Source: Verrucomicrobiota bacterium
GTDB lineage: Bacteria > Verrucomicrobiota > Verrucomicrobiia > Limisphaerales > PALSA-1396
Direction: 5' to 3'
DNA length: 64,000 nucleotides
Assembly (NCBI GenBank): GCA_016200005.1
Contig: JACQFP010000007.1
Coordinates: forward strand, 1 to 64,000
The translations under genes were made by a program, and so were the position numbers. Shown here piece after piece: positions 19,218-26,675 of the stretch. The notes under the pieces were generated by a model that saw only the letters and a list, made by a program, of their open reading frames with translations, was not told the DNA's origin and did not search any database. The stretch's first letter is position 1; each line of letters begins with the position of its first letter.

Positions 19218-20047
19218 TAGAAACTGATCCCGAAGAGCAGGCGAACATTGACACGCTCATGGCCTTCAAGCTCCAGGTAGCTATTGCCGTCCGGGTCGGT
19301 GCCAAAGTTCGCACCGTAAATTTGTGGCAGAATGGTCAGCGCTGCCCACCATTTCTCCTGACGATAACTGACAACCGGGCCGACAAACAACGCTGTATTC
19401 TCCCACTTGTGGTACTCTGGAAGCTCGTTGTGGTCCCGCAACTCCAAGCCTATCGACCACCGTTTGTTCAAGTCGTAAGCGACACCGAGAGTGGCTTCCA
19501 GTTCACCTTCGGTTTTGTGAAAATTGTCTTCCCATTCCGTGGCGTGAGTGAGGTTGAATGCCCATTTCCAGTCACCATGCCGCTGGCCCACAATAATCTT
19601 CTGCTCCAGTTCCGCTTCTTCGCCGGAGAAGCGTGGTTCCAGATACAGTGTCAACCCGACGGTGTGTTCGGCAGGATTGAGCACCATGTAACGGTTTTCA
19701 ATGGAGACGCCTTTGAAGTCGAACTTTGAAACGTCGGTTGCCGGGCTGGTGCTGACGTCACGGTAACTTTCGGCGGCGGTGTTGAGATAAAGGGAAACGC
19801 TATAGTTGTCCGTCACGCCGTATTCCAGTTCCTCCCGTAATTCCCAAAAGTTGAAGTTCTGCTGTTTCACGGTGCCGCCCGTGGTGCGCTGCGTGCGCAA
19901 GGTGACCCATTGCTCAAATTCCATGGCGCCTTCCGGAAGGGTTTCGGGTTCGTAGGTGTAGGTGAAGCGCCGTTCGTCTGCGCGAGCGCCCATCACGCAC
20001 ATGACAGCGACCAACAGTTCAATGGACAGTTTGCTTCGTATTTTCAT
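19217..20047 (-). CDS. Exported outer-membrane beta-barrel-like protein
   Basis: The 276-residue protein has a signal peptide (VMCVMGARADERR) and a series of amphipathic strands with aromatic residues at their ends, closing with RVNVRLLFGISF. The phrases ELEYGVTDNYSVSLYLNTAAE and IVGQRHGDWKWAFNLTHATEWE resemble the DUF6662-type outer-membrane family (from memory, not searched). It lies between a small membrane protein and a haem lipoprotein in one leftward operon, suggesting a joint envelope function, perhaps electron transfer. This role is inferred only from the neighbours. Confidence 0.75.
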   Translation of the reverse strand: MKIRSKLSIELLVAVMCVMGARADERRFTYTYEPETLPEGAMEFEQWVTLRTQRTTGGTVKQQNFNFWELREELEYGVTDNYSVSLYLNTAAESYRDVSTSPATDVSKFDFKGVSIENRYMVLNPAEHTVGLTLYLEPRFSGEEAELEQKIIVGQRHGDWKWAFNLTHATEWEDNFHKTEGELEATLGVAYDLNKRWSIGLELRDHNELPEYHKWENTALFVGPVVSYRQEKWWAALTILPQIYGANFGTDPDGNSYLELEGHERVNVRLLFGISF

Positions 20048-20059
20048 ATTCGATTTGAA

Positions 20060-20200
20060 TCACTGTTTGTTAGGAGTTGACGCATGCAGAAGTCCCCAGT
20101 CCGCAACGCGCAGGAGGAACAATGCAGCCCCAATAATGCACCAAGCCGACCGAATGGCTTGAACGGTGGGCGACGTTGCCGCACTTTTTGAATTCTTCAT
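20060..20200 (-). CDS. Small single-pass membrane protein (46 residues)
   Basis: An ATG at 20200 opens a 46-residue frame reading MKNSKSAATSPTVQ, then one hydrophobic helix AWCIIGAALFLLRVADWGLL and a short polar tail. It ends 12 nt before the barrel gene on the same strand, so it would be the first gene of that operon. The Lys-rich start and single hydrophobic segment look like a genuine small membrane protein, but the ribosome-binding site is weak and I know no family. Confidence 0.45.
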   Translation of the reverse strand: MKNSKSAATSPTVQAIRSAWCIIGAALFLLRVADWGLLHASTPNKQ

Positions 20201-20307
20201 GCCGAAAAACTCTGACATGAAGACGTGCTGACCGCTAACGGCGGCTTGTCATTTATTGACGGCTGCTTGCGGAGGAATGAACAACGGGGAAAGCAAAGGC
20301 CGGGGAA

Positions 20308-21303
20308 TCATCTCTTACGTCTCGCCAATCGCTGCGACGGTGTGGTGAGCGGGAACAAACCGGGGCAGCAGCCAAACGTTTCATGAAACACCGCGCTGAA
20401 ATGACTCAGGCTGGAGTAGCCCACTTCGAGCGCCACCTCGGTCACGTTGTGTTCGCGCGACCGCAGCCAGTCAGCCGCCTTATCCATGCGCAACTGCCGC
20501 AAGTATTGCGTGATGGTCTGGCCTGTGTGGTTGGAAAAAATGCGGCTCAGATAAAAATGGCTGCAGCCGATCTTCTTCCCCAATTCCTCCAGTGTCGGCG
20601 GCTCGGCGAGATTCTGTTTCAGCAAAAAGATGACCTGTTCAACGCGTTCCTGAGCGAGCCGCTTTTGCCGCGTGCAGAACATTTCCCTCTCCGGCGGCGG
20701 CTGGAGCAGAAACGTCACCGCCAGTTCCAACGCCTTGCACTGATACCAGAGCGGCTGCGCAGCGGCATAAACCGGCGGCTGTCGCAAAGCCGAGATGAGG
20801 TACTGCTGGCTGGCCGTGAGCCGAACGGTATTTCCCGACACCAACTGGCACGGACAATTCTCCACCGCCGCGCGGACAATCGGATGCAGCATGGCTTCGG
20901 TTCCTGCCAGATGCTTTGCCAGAAACGGGCACGAAAACTCCACCGTGAGAAACTGATGTTGCTGGTTCGCGGATCGCCTGGCTGTGAGTGGTTCGTCCTT
21001 GCGATGATAAAATCCCGCCGTGCCCGGCGCGAACTCCGCTCGCGCTACTGGCCCCTCCACAAACCCGTGGCCGTCCAGATTCAGACAAAGCTCAACGGAG
21101 CCGGGATGAAAACTCGCCGCCCAATCGAATTCGCGTTTCGCAAAAAAATCATGCCACTCGATGCTGAAGCCTGTGCCGCGAAAGCTGCCGAACAACGGCT
21201 GCCAGCCACCGCCCGTATCACGCCACGCCTCGGCTTCGGTGAAAGGCGCGGCGGGCAGGCGTTGAGTTTTGGAGACAAGATTCGCCATTCTTGTCCATTG
21301 CAT
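20308..21303 (-). CDS. AraC-family transcriptional regulator
   Basis: The protein has an N-terminal ligand-binding, cupin-like region (GTGFSIEWHDFF, ELCLNLDGHGFVEG, FAPGTAGFYHRKDEP) and a C-terminal pair of helix-turn-helix motifs, EELGKKIGCSHFYLSRIFSN and VTEVALEVGYSSLSHFSAVF, ending in the usual CCPGLFPL. The frame opens at a TTG at 21327; the ATG codons at 21303 and 21288 are better starts. It is divergent from a small membrane ORF and lies upstream of the barrel/cytochrome operon on the same strand. The effector and targets are unknown. Confidence 0.9.
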   Translation of the reverse strand: MQWTRMANLVSKTQRLPAAPFTEAEAWRDTGGGWQPLFGSFRGTGFSIEWHDFFAKREFDWAASFHPGSVELCLNLDGHGFVEGPVARAEFAPGTAGFYHRKDEPLTARRSANQQHQFLTVEFSCPFLAKHLAGTEAMLHPIVRAAVENCPCQLVSGNTVRLTASQQYLISALRQPPVYAAAQPLWYQCKALELAVTFLLQPPPEREMFCTRQKRLAQERVEQVIFLLKQNLAEPPTLEELGKKIGCSHFYLSRIFSNHTGQTITQYLRQLRMDKAADWLRSREHNVTEVALEVGYSSLSHFSAVFHETFGCCPGLFPLTTPSQRLARRKR

Positions 21304-21405
21304 GAACAACAGACGTTTGATTTTCAACGACCAGCACTATCTTGGCAAGCCTTTCTGCGGGCGAATGTGATTGATTTTTCACGTGGCTGTTGATACCATG
21401 CGGAG

Positions 21406-21549
21406 GTGCACATCCGACACTTTCACTTTCATTTTCCCCGGCACAAGACGGGTCGGCAGCGGCAGGACATGCGCACGCTTTTCTACACCGTGCTCTTTGC
21501 TTTGGGCCTGAGCGCGCTGGTGGCCTTGGTGATCTATTTTCTAGGTTGA
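21406..21549 (+). CDS. Possible small basic membrane protein (47 residues)
   Basis: A GTG at 21406 opens a frame with a His/Arg-rich N-terminus (HIRHFHFHFPRHKTGRQRQ) followed by one hydrophobic helix (TLFYTVLFALGLSALVALVI) and a stop. An internal ATG at 21469 would give the 26-residue helix alone. The composition (basic head, then a clean transmembrane segment) is unlike random sequence. Ribosome-binding support is poor because GGAGG abuts the GTG. It is divergent from the AraC-type gene. Confidence 0.35.
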   Translation: MHIRHFHFHFPRHKTGRQRQDMRTLFYTVLFALGLSALVALVIYFLG

Positions 21550-21581
21550 GGGAACCACGCCTACGTGAAATCAGTGGCTTA

Positions 21582-21905
21582 CTAAAGTCTTCCCGAAACA
21601 GCATCACGAATGGCTGCGGCAATTGCTGAATCGTCACCGTCCGAGACGTGTCGCTCTCTCTGCTCGTCAACGACATACTCCGCTGGTGTACCTCGCAAGA
21701 TCGTCTGCTTGACGAGCAGCTTGCCTGCGAGCCGAAACACTCTTGCACCATACTTCGGTTGGTTGGGTTGCGTCTTTTTCGATTGAGAGGGCATAAAATT
21801 GTGGTCAGTGTAACAGACCAAGATTAAGCCAAGCTGGGCCAGTGAAGCAAGCACTAACCCCCATATTTCAGGCGATGTAAGACCAAATTTCAAAGCGTCA
21901 AGCAA
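21582..21905 (-). CDS. Hypothetical protein with an N-terminal hydrophobic segment
   Basis: The 107-residue frame begins MLDALKFGLTSPEIW and has one likely membrane helix (GLVLASLAQLGLILVCY). A basic, soluble second half ends AIAAAIRDAVSGRL. I recognise no family. The frame may be real because its hydrophobic and charged parts are well segregated. It is isolated, convergent with the small ORF at 21406 and directly upstream of an intergenic structured element. Confidence 0.4.
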   Translation of the reverse strand: MLDALKFGLTSPEIWGLVLASLAQLGLILVCYTDHNFMPSQSKKTQPNQPKYGARVFRLAGKLLVKQTILRGTPAEYVVDEQRERHVSDGDDSAIAAAIRDAVSGRL

Positions 21906-22024
21906 TTCGGCCCTCTGCTGGAACAGGATTAAAACTAATTGGAGAATAACCTTGGTGGAAGCGGCGACTTAAGTTAAAACAGAGCAGTCGAAAACTATGT
22001 AATACAAAACAACAATCCATTTTG

Positions 22025-22151
22025 CGTAGCTTTGGCTACGGGCTCATCAGAAAACCGCGAATTTTCAAGAGTCAACAGACCTGTCAAGCGCGCGCCAATC
22101 GGGCGCGGCTTGGCGCGCTCTGTTGACGGGCGCTTCGCGGTGCCTCTGATG
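22025..22151. repeat. Nested inverted-repeat element (four stems) plus a leading hairpin
   Basis: Four perfect inverted-repeat pairs are nested in 107 nt: CATCAGA 22045-22051 with TCTGATG 22145-22151; CCGCGAA 22055-22061 with TTCGCGG 22134-22140; GTCAACAGA 22071-22079 with TCTGTTGAC 22119-22127; GCGCGCCAA 22090-22098 with TTGGCGCGC 22110-22118. A separate hairpin CGTAGC-tttg-GCTACG precedes at 22025-22040. The whole could fold as one long interrupted stem, ending 61 nt before the next gene. It could be a structured leader RNA or a MITE-like mobile remnant. It occupies the gene-free stretch 21906-22212. Confidence 0.7.
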
Positions 22152-22212
22152 GGGGTGCGTTAGGTTCGCGCCCCTTCTGTTCCGTGACGAGTGCTCCGCT
22201 GGAAAGGAATCT

Positions 22213-24315
22213 ATGAAGAACATCAAATCCGGAGTGCTCATTGCCACAATCATCTCACTGGCGGGTTCGCTGTACGGCCAGGGGAATCCATTTCAAATTT
22301 ACAGCCCTACAGTCACCGAGGAGCGTGCCACCAGGTTAAGCTGGGAGAGTGAATCAAACACAGTTTACCGGATTGAGTATGCCGCTGAACTTGTGGACAC
22401 AAATACCGGGCTTACCGCATGGCAGACGCTCTACGATTTTTATGCCTCTCATGGAACAAACACTTTCTGGCTGGATACGGGAAATTATCTCCTTGAGCCA
22501 CCCATTTTACATCCCAAGAATGTACCCATGCGCTTTTATCGGGTTGTAAATGAAGGGACAAATGCAGGCCCTGCGCCAACGGTTACGATCACGTCTCCGA
22601 CCAATAGCTCTACTGTATTTGGAGACTTAACCGTAATTGTTTCCGCGAGCACTGACCAAGCCACAATTTCAACAAAACTTTACGTGGATGGCGAAGAAAT
22701 GCCCGCACCGAATGACAGCACGAATTACGTGAATAATTCAACGAACTATTTGATAGACACATACGTTATCAACACATGCGAGTGGCCGAACGCTTCTCAC
22801 ACTTTGTTCGCGGTAGCCGAGTGCGCCTCCGGATTTCCTTGGCCAACGGATGCTGCCGAAGTTGTATTTGGCCGAGCCGTTTCCGCTTTTGTTCCGGTTA
22901 CCTTTGACAATCTCATAACAAAGTACTCCTTCTCCGAGGCATTTTTTAACCCTGATGTGGGCCAAACGCAGCAAGTAAGCGCCGTCTTTACCGCAAATGT
23001 GGATTGGACTCTTGAAATTCAAAATGATTCGACCAATTCTGTGCGGACAGTTACTGGTAGTGGCACCTCAATGCAATTCGATTGGGATGGAAAGGGCGAT
23101 GGCGGCACGAATTTGCCAGCCGGCGTTTATACTTATTTGCTCTCGGCAGAAACCAACGGCCAATCGTTCTCATCTTATTCGGGCCAAGGTTCCGGTGACA
23201 GCCTATCCGGTGCGTCTGCCGACCTCGGCGATTCCACGGAACTGTTAGCTATGCCAGCAGATGGTTCAGGGTCTGCCGTGCCGCTGATTATTTATCCTCC
23301 GGGGATTGACACAAACAATCTGATAATCTTTGAAGGTTCAATGCTGGATTATCAGGCTGACAGCATCTTGTTGTCAGCCGCTGGATCCGACATTGCGTTG
23401 GATAGTGGCGGCGCGGCTGCCGCTGCTGCTGGACCATCTCAATCGACTCGTGCCCCTGTTCGACTGCCGACCAATCCGGTGAACAAAATTGTCGGCAATT
23501 TCGGCCTGGCTTATCAAGACTACTGGCCGAATGGGATTTCACTCCAAGCGCCCCCAAATGGCCTCGGCCTTGGCCAGCGCATTCAATTGGAGAATACTTC
23601 AGGAAGTACGACCCACAATTATCGCGATCTCGCAAATAATAGTGAAAACGACAGGTTTATCAAAACGATGAAAAGGGGCGCTTGGTCGTCGGGTTTCGTG
23701 AAGAAAAATTATGACTTGCGAGGCTCCGATTTGCGCAAAGCCTCGCTTGGGGGTACAAACATATTCAATACTAATGGAGTCAGCCTGGGAATGCTTTACC
23801 TACACGGTTCATTCGGCACGTCTCAAGACTTTGATCAGGCGTCGGGCGCGAACGGGGCGATGCAGATATATTTTGCGATTGATGGTCGTCCGAATGCGAG
23901 CCCCTCTTGGGTTCGGATGTCCGAGATGGATTTCGGGAGCGCCGGCACGAACGGACTCAAATGGATGGCCCTTATGGCCTGTAACAGTCTTCGTGAAGAT
24001 AATTGGAACAGCATTCAGAACATAGGCGGCTGGACGCCGTTCAACAGCAATCTTCACCTGTTGTTGGGAACTGATTCCGTTGCGGATGCTGGGGGAACAG
24101 TATTCTGGGCCAAATTCATGCTCGGTCTCGATAACAATCCCAAGGAAACCATCATGGCGGCTTGGTATGATTCCGGAAAGTCACAGGCGCAACCTGGCCC
24201 GCTCAAGTTCGCTGTTGCTGGCTACGTCGACGTCAAACAGGACATGCTGACCGGAACAAACAGCTTTACCCCGCAGGGTAGCATTTTCTACGAAACTCAA
24301 ATCGTTAAGCAATGA
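22213..24315 (+). CDS. Large exported protein of unknown function, first of a coupled pair
   Basis: The 700-residue protein has a signal peptide (IATIISLAGSLYGQ). An N-terminal beta-rich domain (RATRLSWESESNTVYRIEYA) is of the kind found in verrucomicrobial surface proteins. An Ig-like stretch (PTVTITSPTNSSTVFGDLTV) and a FlgD-like beta domain (TMQFDWDGKGDGG-type turn) follow. The C-terminal part has LYLHGSFG at about 531 and KWMALMACNSLREDNW at about 585, reminiscent of the H-G/A-C dyads of caspase-like or gingipain-like folds (DUF6345-type), but I cannot confirm it. GGAAAGGA precedes the ATG. Its stop overlaps the next start (ATGA), so the two are translationally coupled. The sequence is lower in GC than its neighbours. 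Confidence 0.75.
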   Translation: MKNIKSGVLIATIISLAGSLYGQGNPFQIYSPTVTEERATRLSWESESNTVYRIEYAAELVDTNTGLTAWQTLYDFYASHGTNTFWLDTGNYLLEPPILHPKNVPMRFYRVVNEGTNAGPAPTVTITSPTNSSTVFGDLTVIVSASTDQATISTKLYVDGEEMPAPNDSTNYVNNSTNYLIDTYVINTCEWPNASHTLFAVAECASGFPWPTDAAEVVFGRAVSAFVPVTFDNLITKYSFSEAFFNPDVGQTQQVSAVFTANVDWTLEIQNDSTNSVRTVTGSGTSMQFDWDGKGDGGTNLPAGVYTYLLSAETNGQSFSSYSGQGSGDSLSGASADLGDSTELLAMPADGSGSAVPLIIYPPGIDTNNLIIFEGSMLDYQADSILLSAAGSDIALDSGGAAAAAAGPSQSTRAPVRLPTNPVNKIVGNFGLAYQDYWPNGISLQAPPNGLGLGQRIQLENTSGSTTHNYRDLANNSENDRFIKTMKRGAWSSGFVKKNYDLRGSDLRKASLGGTNIFNTNGVSLGMLYLHGSFGTSQDFDQASGANGAMQIYFAIDGRPNASPSWVRMSEMDFGSAGTNGLKWMALMACNSLREDNWNSIQNIGGWTPFNSNLHLLLGTDSVADAGGTVFWAKFMLGLDNNPKETIMAAWYDSGKSQAQPGPLKFAVAGYVDVKQDMLTGTNSFTPQGSIFYETQIVKQ

Positions 24316-25292
24316 AAGGGATTTCCGTCCTCATTGTGGTTCTGACGGCCTATCTGACCTGTTTTGGACAAAATGCACCGCTCGAACAATTGGGGCGTCC
24401 GTTTTTCCAAACCAATATCAACTTGATTTGGAACGCACCGACCAACCATCTGCCACGCGCGTTATGGGTTTATCGAGCATTGCCGTCGGAGGTATCTCCG
24501 GCGGTAATCTCAAACCTGCTGGCCCTGGGTTCGTTCACAACCCGAGACCGCAAGAAAGTTCCCGGTTATCCGCACACCATCTCATACGCCGATCCAAGTG
24601 GGAAAAGGACGCTATGGATCGTTCCTGAGTGGAGTGATATTCGCTACAGGGATTCCGATGCGGATGACATGAAAATTGCCGAAGGCGTGCCAGATAAGCA
24701 GCAAGCGTTTGAACTGGCAACCAACTATTTGTCGAAACTGGGAATTGAACACAGTCAACTGGGCAGAAAACCTGACAGTTTTGAACTCCGACCGTACTTC
24801 AATGAGGGGAAAGCAATGTTGTACCACCATAAAGGAGAGCCAGCATACGCCACCAATCTACATATGCGCGGAGTAGTCTTGATGCGTGCACTTGACGGCG
24901 TTGAATTTTATGGAGGCAGCGCTCGGGGTGGTTGCACCATTGAGTTCGGCCATCACTCTAGAATTTGCCAAATCGATGTCGCTTGGAGAAAATTTAAGCG
25001 TGACAAGCTCTATGCTGTAGCTGAACCGGAGAAACTTTTGAAATGGATTCGCACAGGTACAGCGGTCTGGCAAAGTTCGCCGGAATGGCGGAGTCCTGAC
25101 TGGTCTTCAGCCAGGAAAATGACAATCACAAAAGTAACTCCGTTTTATTACGGCGAAGCTCGTAGCGAGTTCGATAAGCCACAGAATCGGATCGATCCTT
25201 TCGCACAACTGGAAGCCACACTGGATACTGGTAAAACAAATTTCCCCATCCTAGTGAATTGCCCCATCCTTGAGGAGAAGCCGCTTCGTTAA
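24312..25292 (+). CDS. Exported hypothetical protein coupled to the upstream surface protein
   Basis: The 326-residue protein begins with a signal peptide (VLTAYLTCFGQNAP). The rest is a mixed alpha/beta protein containing WIVPEWSDIRYRDSDADDM, FELRPYFNEGKAMLYHH and VEFYGGSARGGCTIEFGHHS. I do not recognise a family. Its ATG overlaps the upstream stop by 4 nt (ATGA), so the two products are probably made in a fixed ratio and may interact outside the cell. No membrane anchor or sorting signal is evident after the signal peptide. Confidence 0.7.
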   Translation: MKGISVLIVVLTAYLTCFGQNAPLEQLGRPFFQTNINLIWNAPTNHLPRALWVYRALPSEVSPAVISNLLALGSFTTRDRKKVPGYPHTISYADPSGKRTLWIVPEWSDIRYRDSDADDMKIAEGVPDKQQAFELATNYLSKLGIEHSQLGRKPDSFELRPYFNEGKAMLYHHKGEPAYATNLHMRGVVLMRALDGVEFYGGSARGGCTIEFGHHSRICQIDVAWRKFKRDKLYAVAEPEKLLKWIRTGTAVWQSSPEWRSPDWSSARKMTITKVTPFYYGEARSEFDKPQNRIDPFAQLEATLDTGKTNFPILVNCPILEEKPLR

Positions 25293-25366
25293 CATTCTTG
25301 TCAGCACGTCGCTGGCCTTTGTCCCAAAAACGCATCCGGTACTCGCGCGTCTCTACGTCTCGACAC

Positions 25367-25398
25367 AAAAAAAGCGGCCGCCGTTTTCGAAGGCCGCT
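25367..25398 (-). terminator. Intrinsic terminator for leftward transcription
   Basis: On the minus strand, AGCGGCC (25398-25392) and GGCCGCT (25379-25373) form a 7-bp stem around 12 nt and are followed by a run of seven T. No leftward gene ends here, so it would terminate a transcript coming through the 21-nt hairpin array. Confidence 0.6.
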
Positions 25399-25504
25399 GT
25401 GAGTTTGCTTGATCCTTCGCATTACGCACCGCCACCGGCTTTTTGGACGGGACTACAATCGCCGTTGGCCGTGCCTGATGTTCTGGCCGAATTGGTTAGA
25501 TTAA

Positions 25505-25845
25505 GGCTCAATTCACGGTTTTTGACCGAGAATTGGCGTTTTTCGACTCCTAAAGCCTGTTTTTCGATCTGCGAACTGATTCCGCCATCAGCGGAATGAG
25601 TTTTCCCACCAACGAAACCAGTTTGGCGACGAGCGCACCGAGTTTTCCTGCCAGCAAAGTCATTCGGCCGACAACGAACTCACTTTTCCAGTCAACAAAG
25701 TCAGTTCGCCGACCGCGCATTGAGTTTGCCGACGAACAAAGTCTGTTTGCTCACCAGCAAACCGGGTTCGCCAATCGGCAAACGGGTTTGTCGCTCAACG
25801 ACCCGGCTTTGTCACTCCACAAGGCGATTTTGTCAGGACATTTTT
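25505..25845. repeat. Tandem array of about 16 degenerate 21-nt mini-hairpins
   Basis: Units of about 21 nt follow one another with little primary conservation, but most contain a small inverted repeat around a 4-10-nt centre. Examples: CGGT-ttttg-ACCG, ATTCCGC-catca-GCGGAAT, TTCG-gccgacaa-CGAA, TTTG-ccgacgaa-CAAA, GTTTGC-tcacca-GCAAAC, GTTCGCC-aatc-GGCAAAC, GTCG-ctcaa-CGAC. Stems change on both sides together, as covariation would produce. One unit is 20 nt, so no single reading frame is kept. On the minus strand, broken frames give heptads such as TLLAGKLGALVAKL, so it may be a decayed coiled-coil-coding repeat. It fills the gene-free stretch 25293-25966 before the fibronectin-III gene. Confidence 0.7.
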
Positions 25846-25919
25846 TCACTTCCTAAGTCCGCATTCCCTTTTGTGAAATGAGAAAAACAACCGCTTGCAT
25901 TCCCTTGCTTGCAACGTAA

Positions 25920-25948
25920 ATTGAATCGTTCAGCTTATTAACAGTCAA
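25920..25948 (-). promoter_or_regulatory. Possible leftward promoter reading into the hairpin array
   Basis: Read on the minus strand, TTGACT (25948-25943) is followed after 17 nt by TTCAAT (25925-25920), 5/6 and 4/6 matches to sigma-70 hexamers. A transcript from here would cross the hairpin array and reach the leftward terminator at 25373. This is a weak prediction. Confidence 0.25.
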
Positions 25949-25966
25949 CCAGAGAGGTCTTTGCTT

Positions 25967-26590
25967 ATGGCCAAAATAAAATTGAATCTCGGTAAACTTT
26001 CCGTCGTACAAAGGATTGAATTTGCCCAGCAGGTCATTGACGCCATGGGCGCCAGTCCGCATTTCCCCGCACCAAACCCAACGTTGGCCGACCTCCAAAC
26101 CTTGGTGGACACGGCAACGACCGCAAAAAACGACGCCCTGGCCGCGCAACAAAATGCCCAAATGAAAACTACCGAGCGCAACATGGCAGTGGATGCCTTG
26201 GTGGCCGGTCTGAACGCTGAAGCGGCTTATGTGGAGAGCGCCAGTGGCGGCGACACGGCCAAGATTCAAAGCGCGGCCATGGATGTTCGCGCCACGGGCG
26301 CGCCCATGGGGCCGGTGGCTCAACCACAGAATTGCGCTGCTACCGCTGGCGACAACGACGGCGAATTGGATGCAACTTGGGACAGTGTGCGCGGAGCCAA
26401 GAGTTACGAAGTTCAAACCAGCCCCGAGCCGATGACGGCCACGAGTTGGGTGCATCGCACCAGCGTTACCGCGTCGAGTGTCAAGTTGAGTGGTTTGCCT
26501 TCGGCGACTCGCTGTTGGGTTCGCGTGCGGGCAATTGGGGCTGCCGGGCCGGGGCCGTGGAGCGATCCCGCCACCAAAACGGTGCCTTGA
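25967..26590 (+). CDS. Fibronectin type III domain protein of a verrucomicrobial family
   Basis: The 207-residue protein has two parts: an N-terminal helical region starting MAKIKLNLGKLSVVQRIEFA with a long heptad-like helix (TTAKNDALAAQQNAQMKTTE), and a C-terminal fibronectin type III domain from about residue 120 (ELDATWDSVRGAKSYEVQTS through CWVRVRAIGAAGPGPWSDPA). There is no signal peptide, which is unusual for FnIII proteins. AGAGAGG lies 9 nt before the ATG at 25967; an in-frame TTG at 25961 is less likely. I have seen this type repeatedly in Verrucomicrobiota, but its function is unknown to me. Confidence 0.75.
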   Translation: MAKIKLNLGKLSVVQRIEFAQQVIDAMGASPHFPAPNPTLADLQTLVDTATTAKNDALAAQQNAQMKTTERNMAVDALVAGLNAEAAYVESASGGDTAKIQSAAMDVRATGAPMGPVAQPQNCAATAGDNDGELDATWDSVRGAKSYEVQTSPEPMTATSWVHRTSVTASSVKLSGLPSATRCWVRVRAIGAAGPGPWSDPATKTVP

Positions 26591-26675
26591 GTAGGTGAAG
26601 TGCGCGCTGTGATCGACAACACAGGAAGTCGTTTTTTACCTCCTTTCCGGTCGCGCATTTGCCATATATTCCAAC

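Noticed and set aside
25505-25845. CRISPR array
   Set aside because: Units are only 21 nt, have no invariant repeat and no spacers, and no cas gene is present.
25596-25856. 86-codon plus-strand frame through the 21-nt array
   Set aside because: Openness follows from the 21-nt period; residues are not conserved between units and no RBS is seen, so I treat the array as non-coding.
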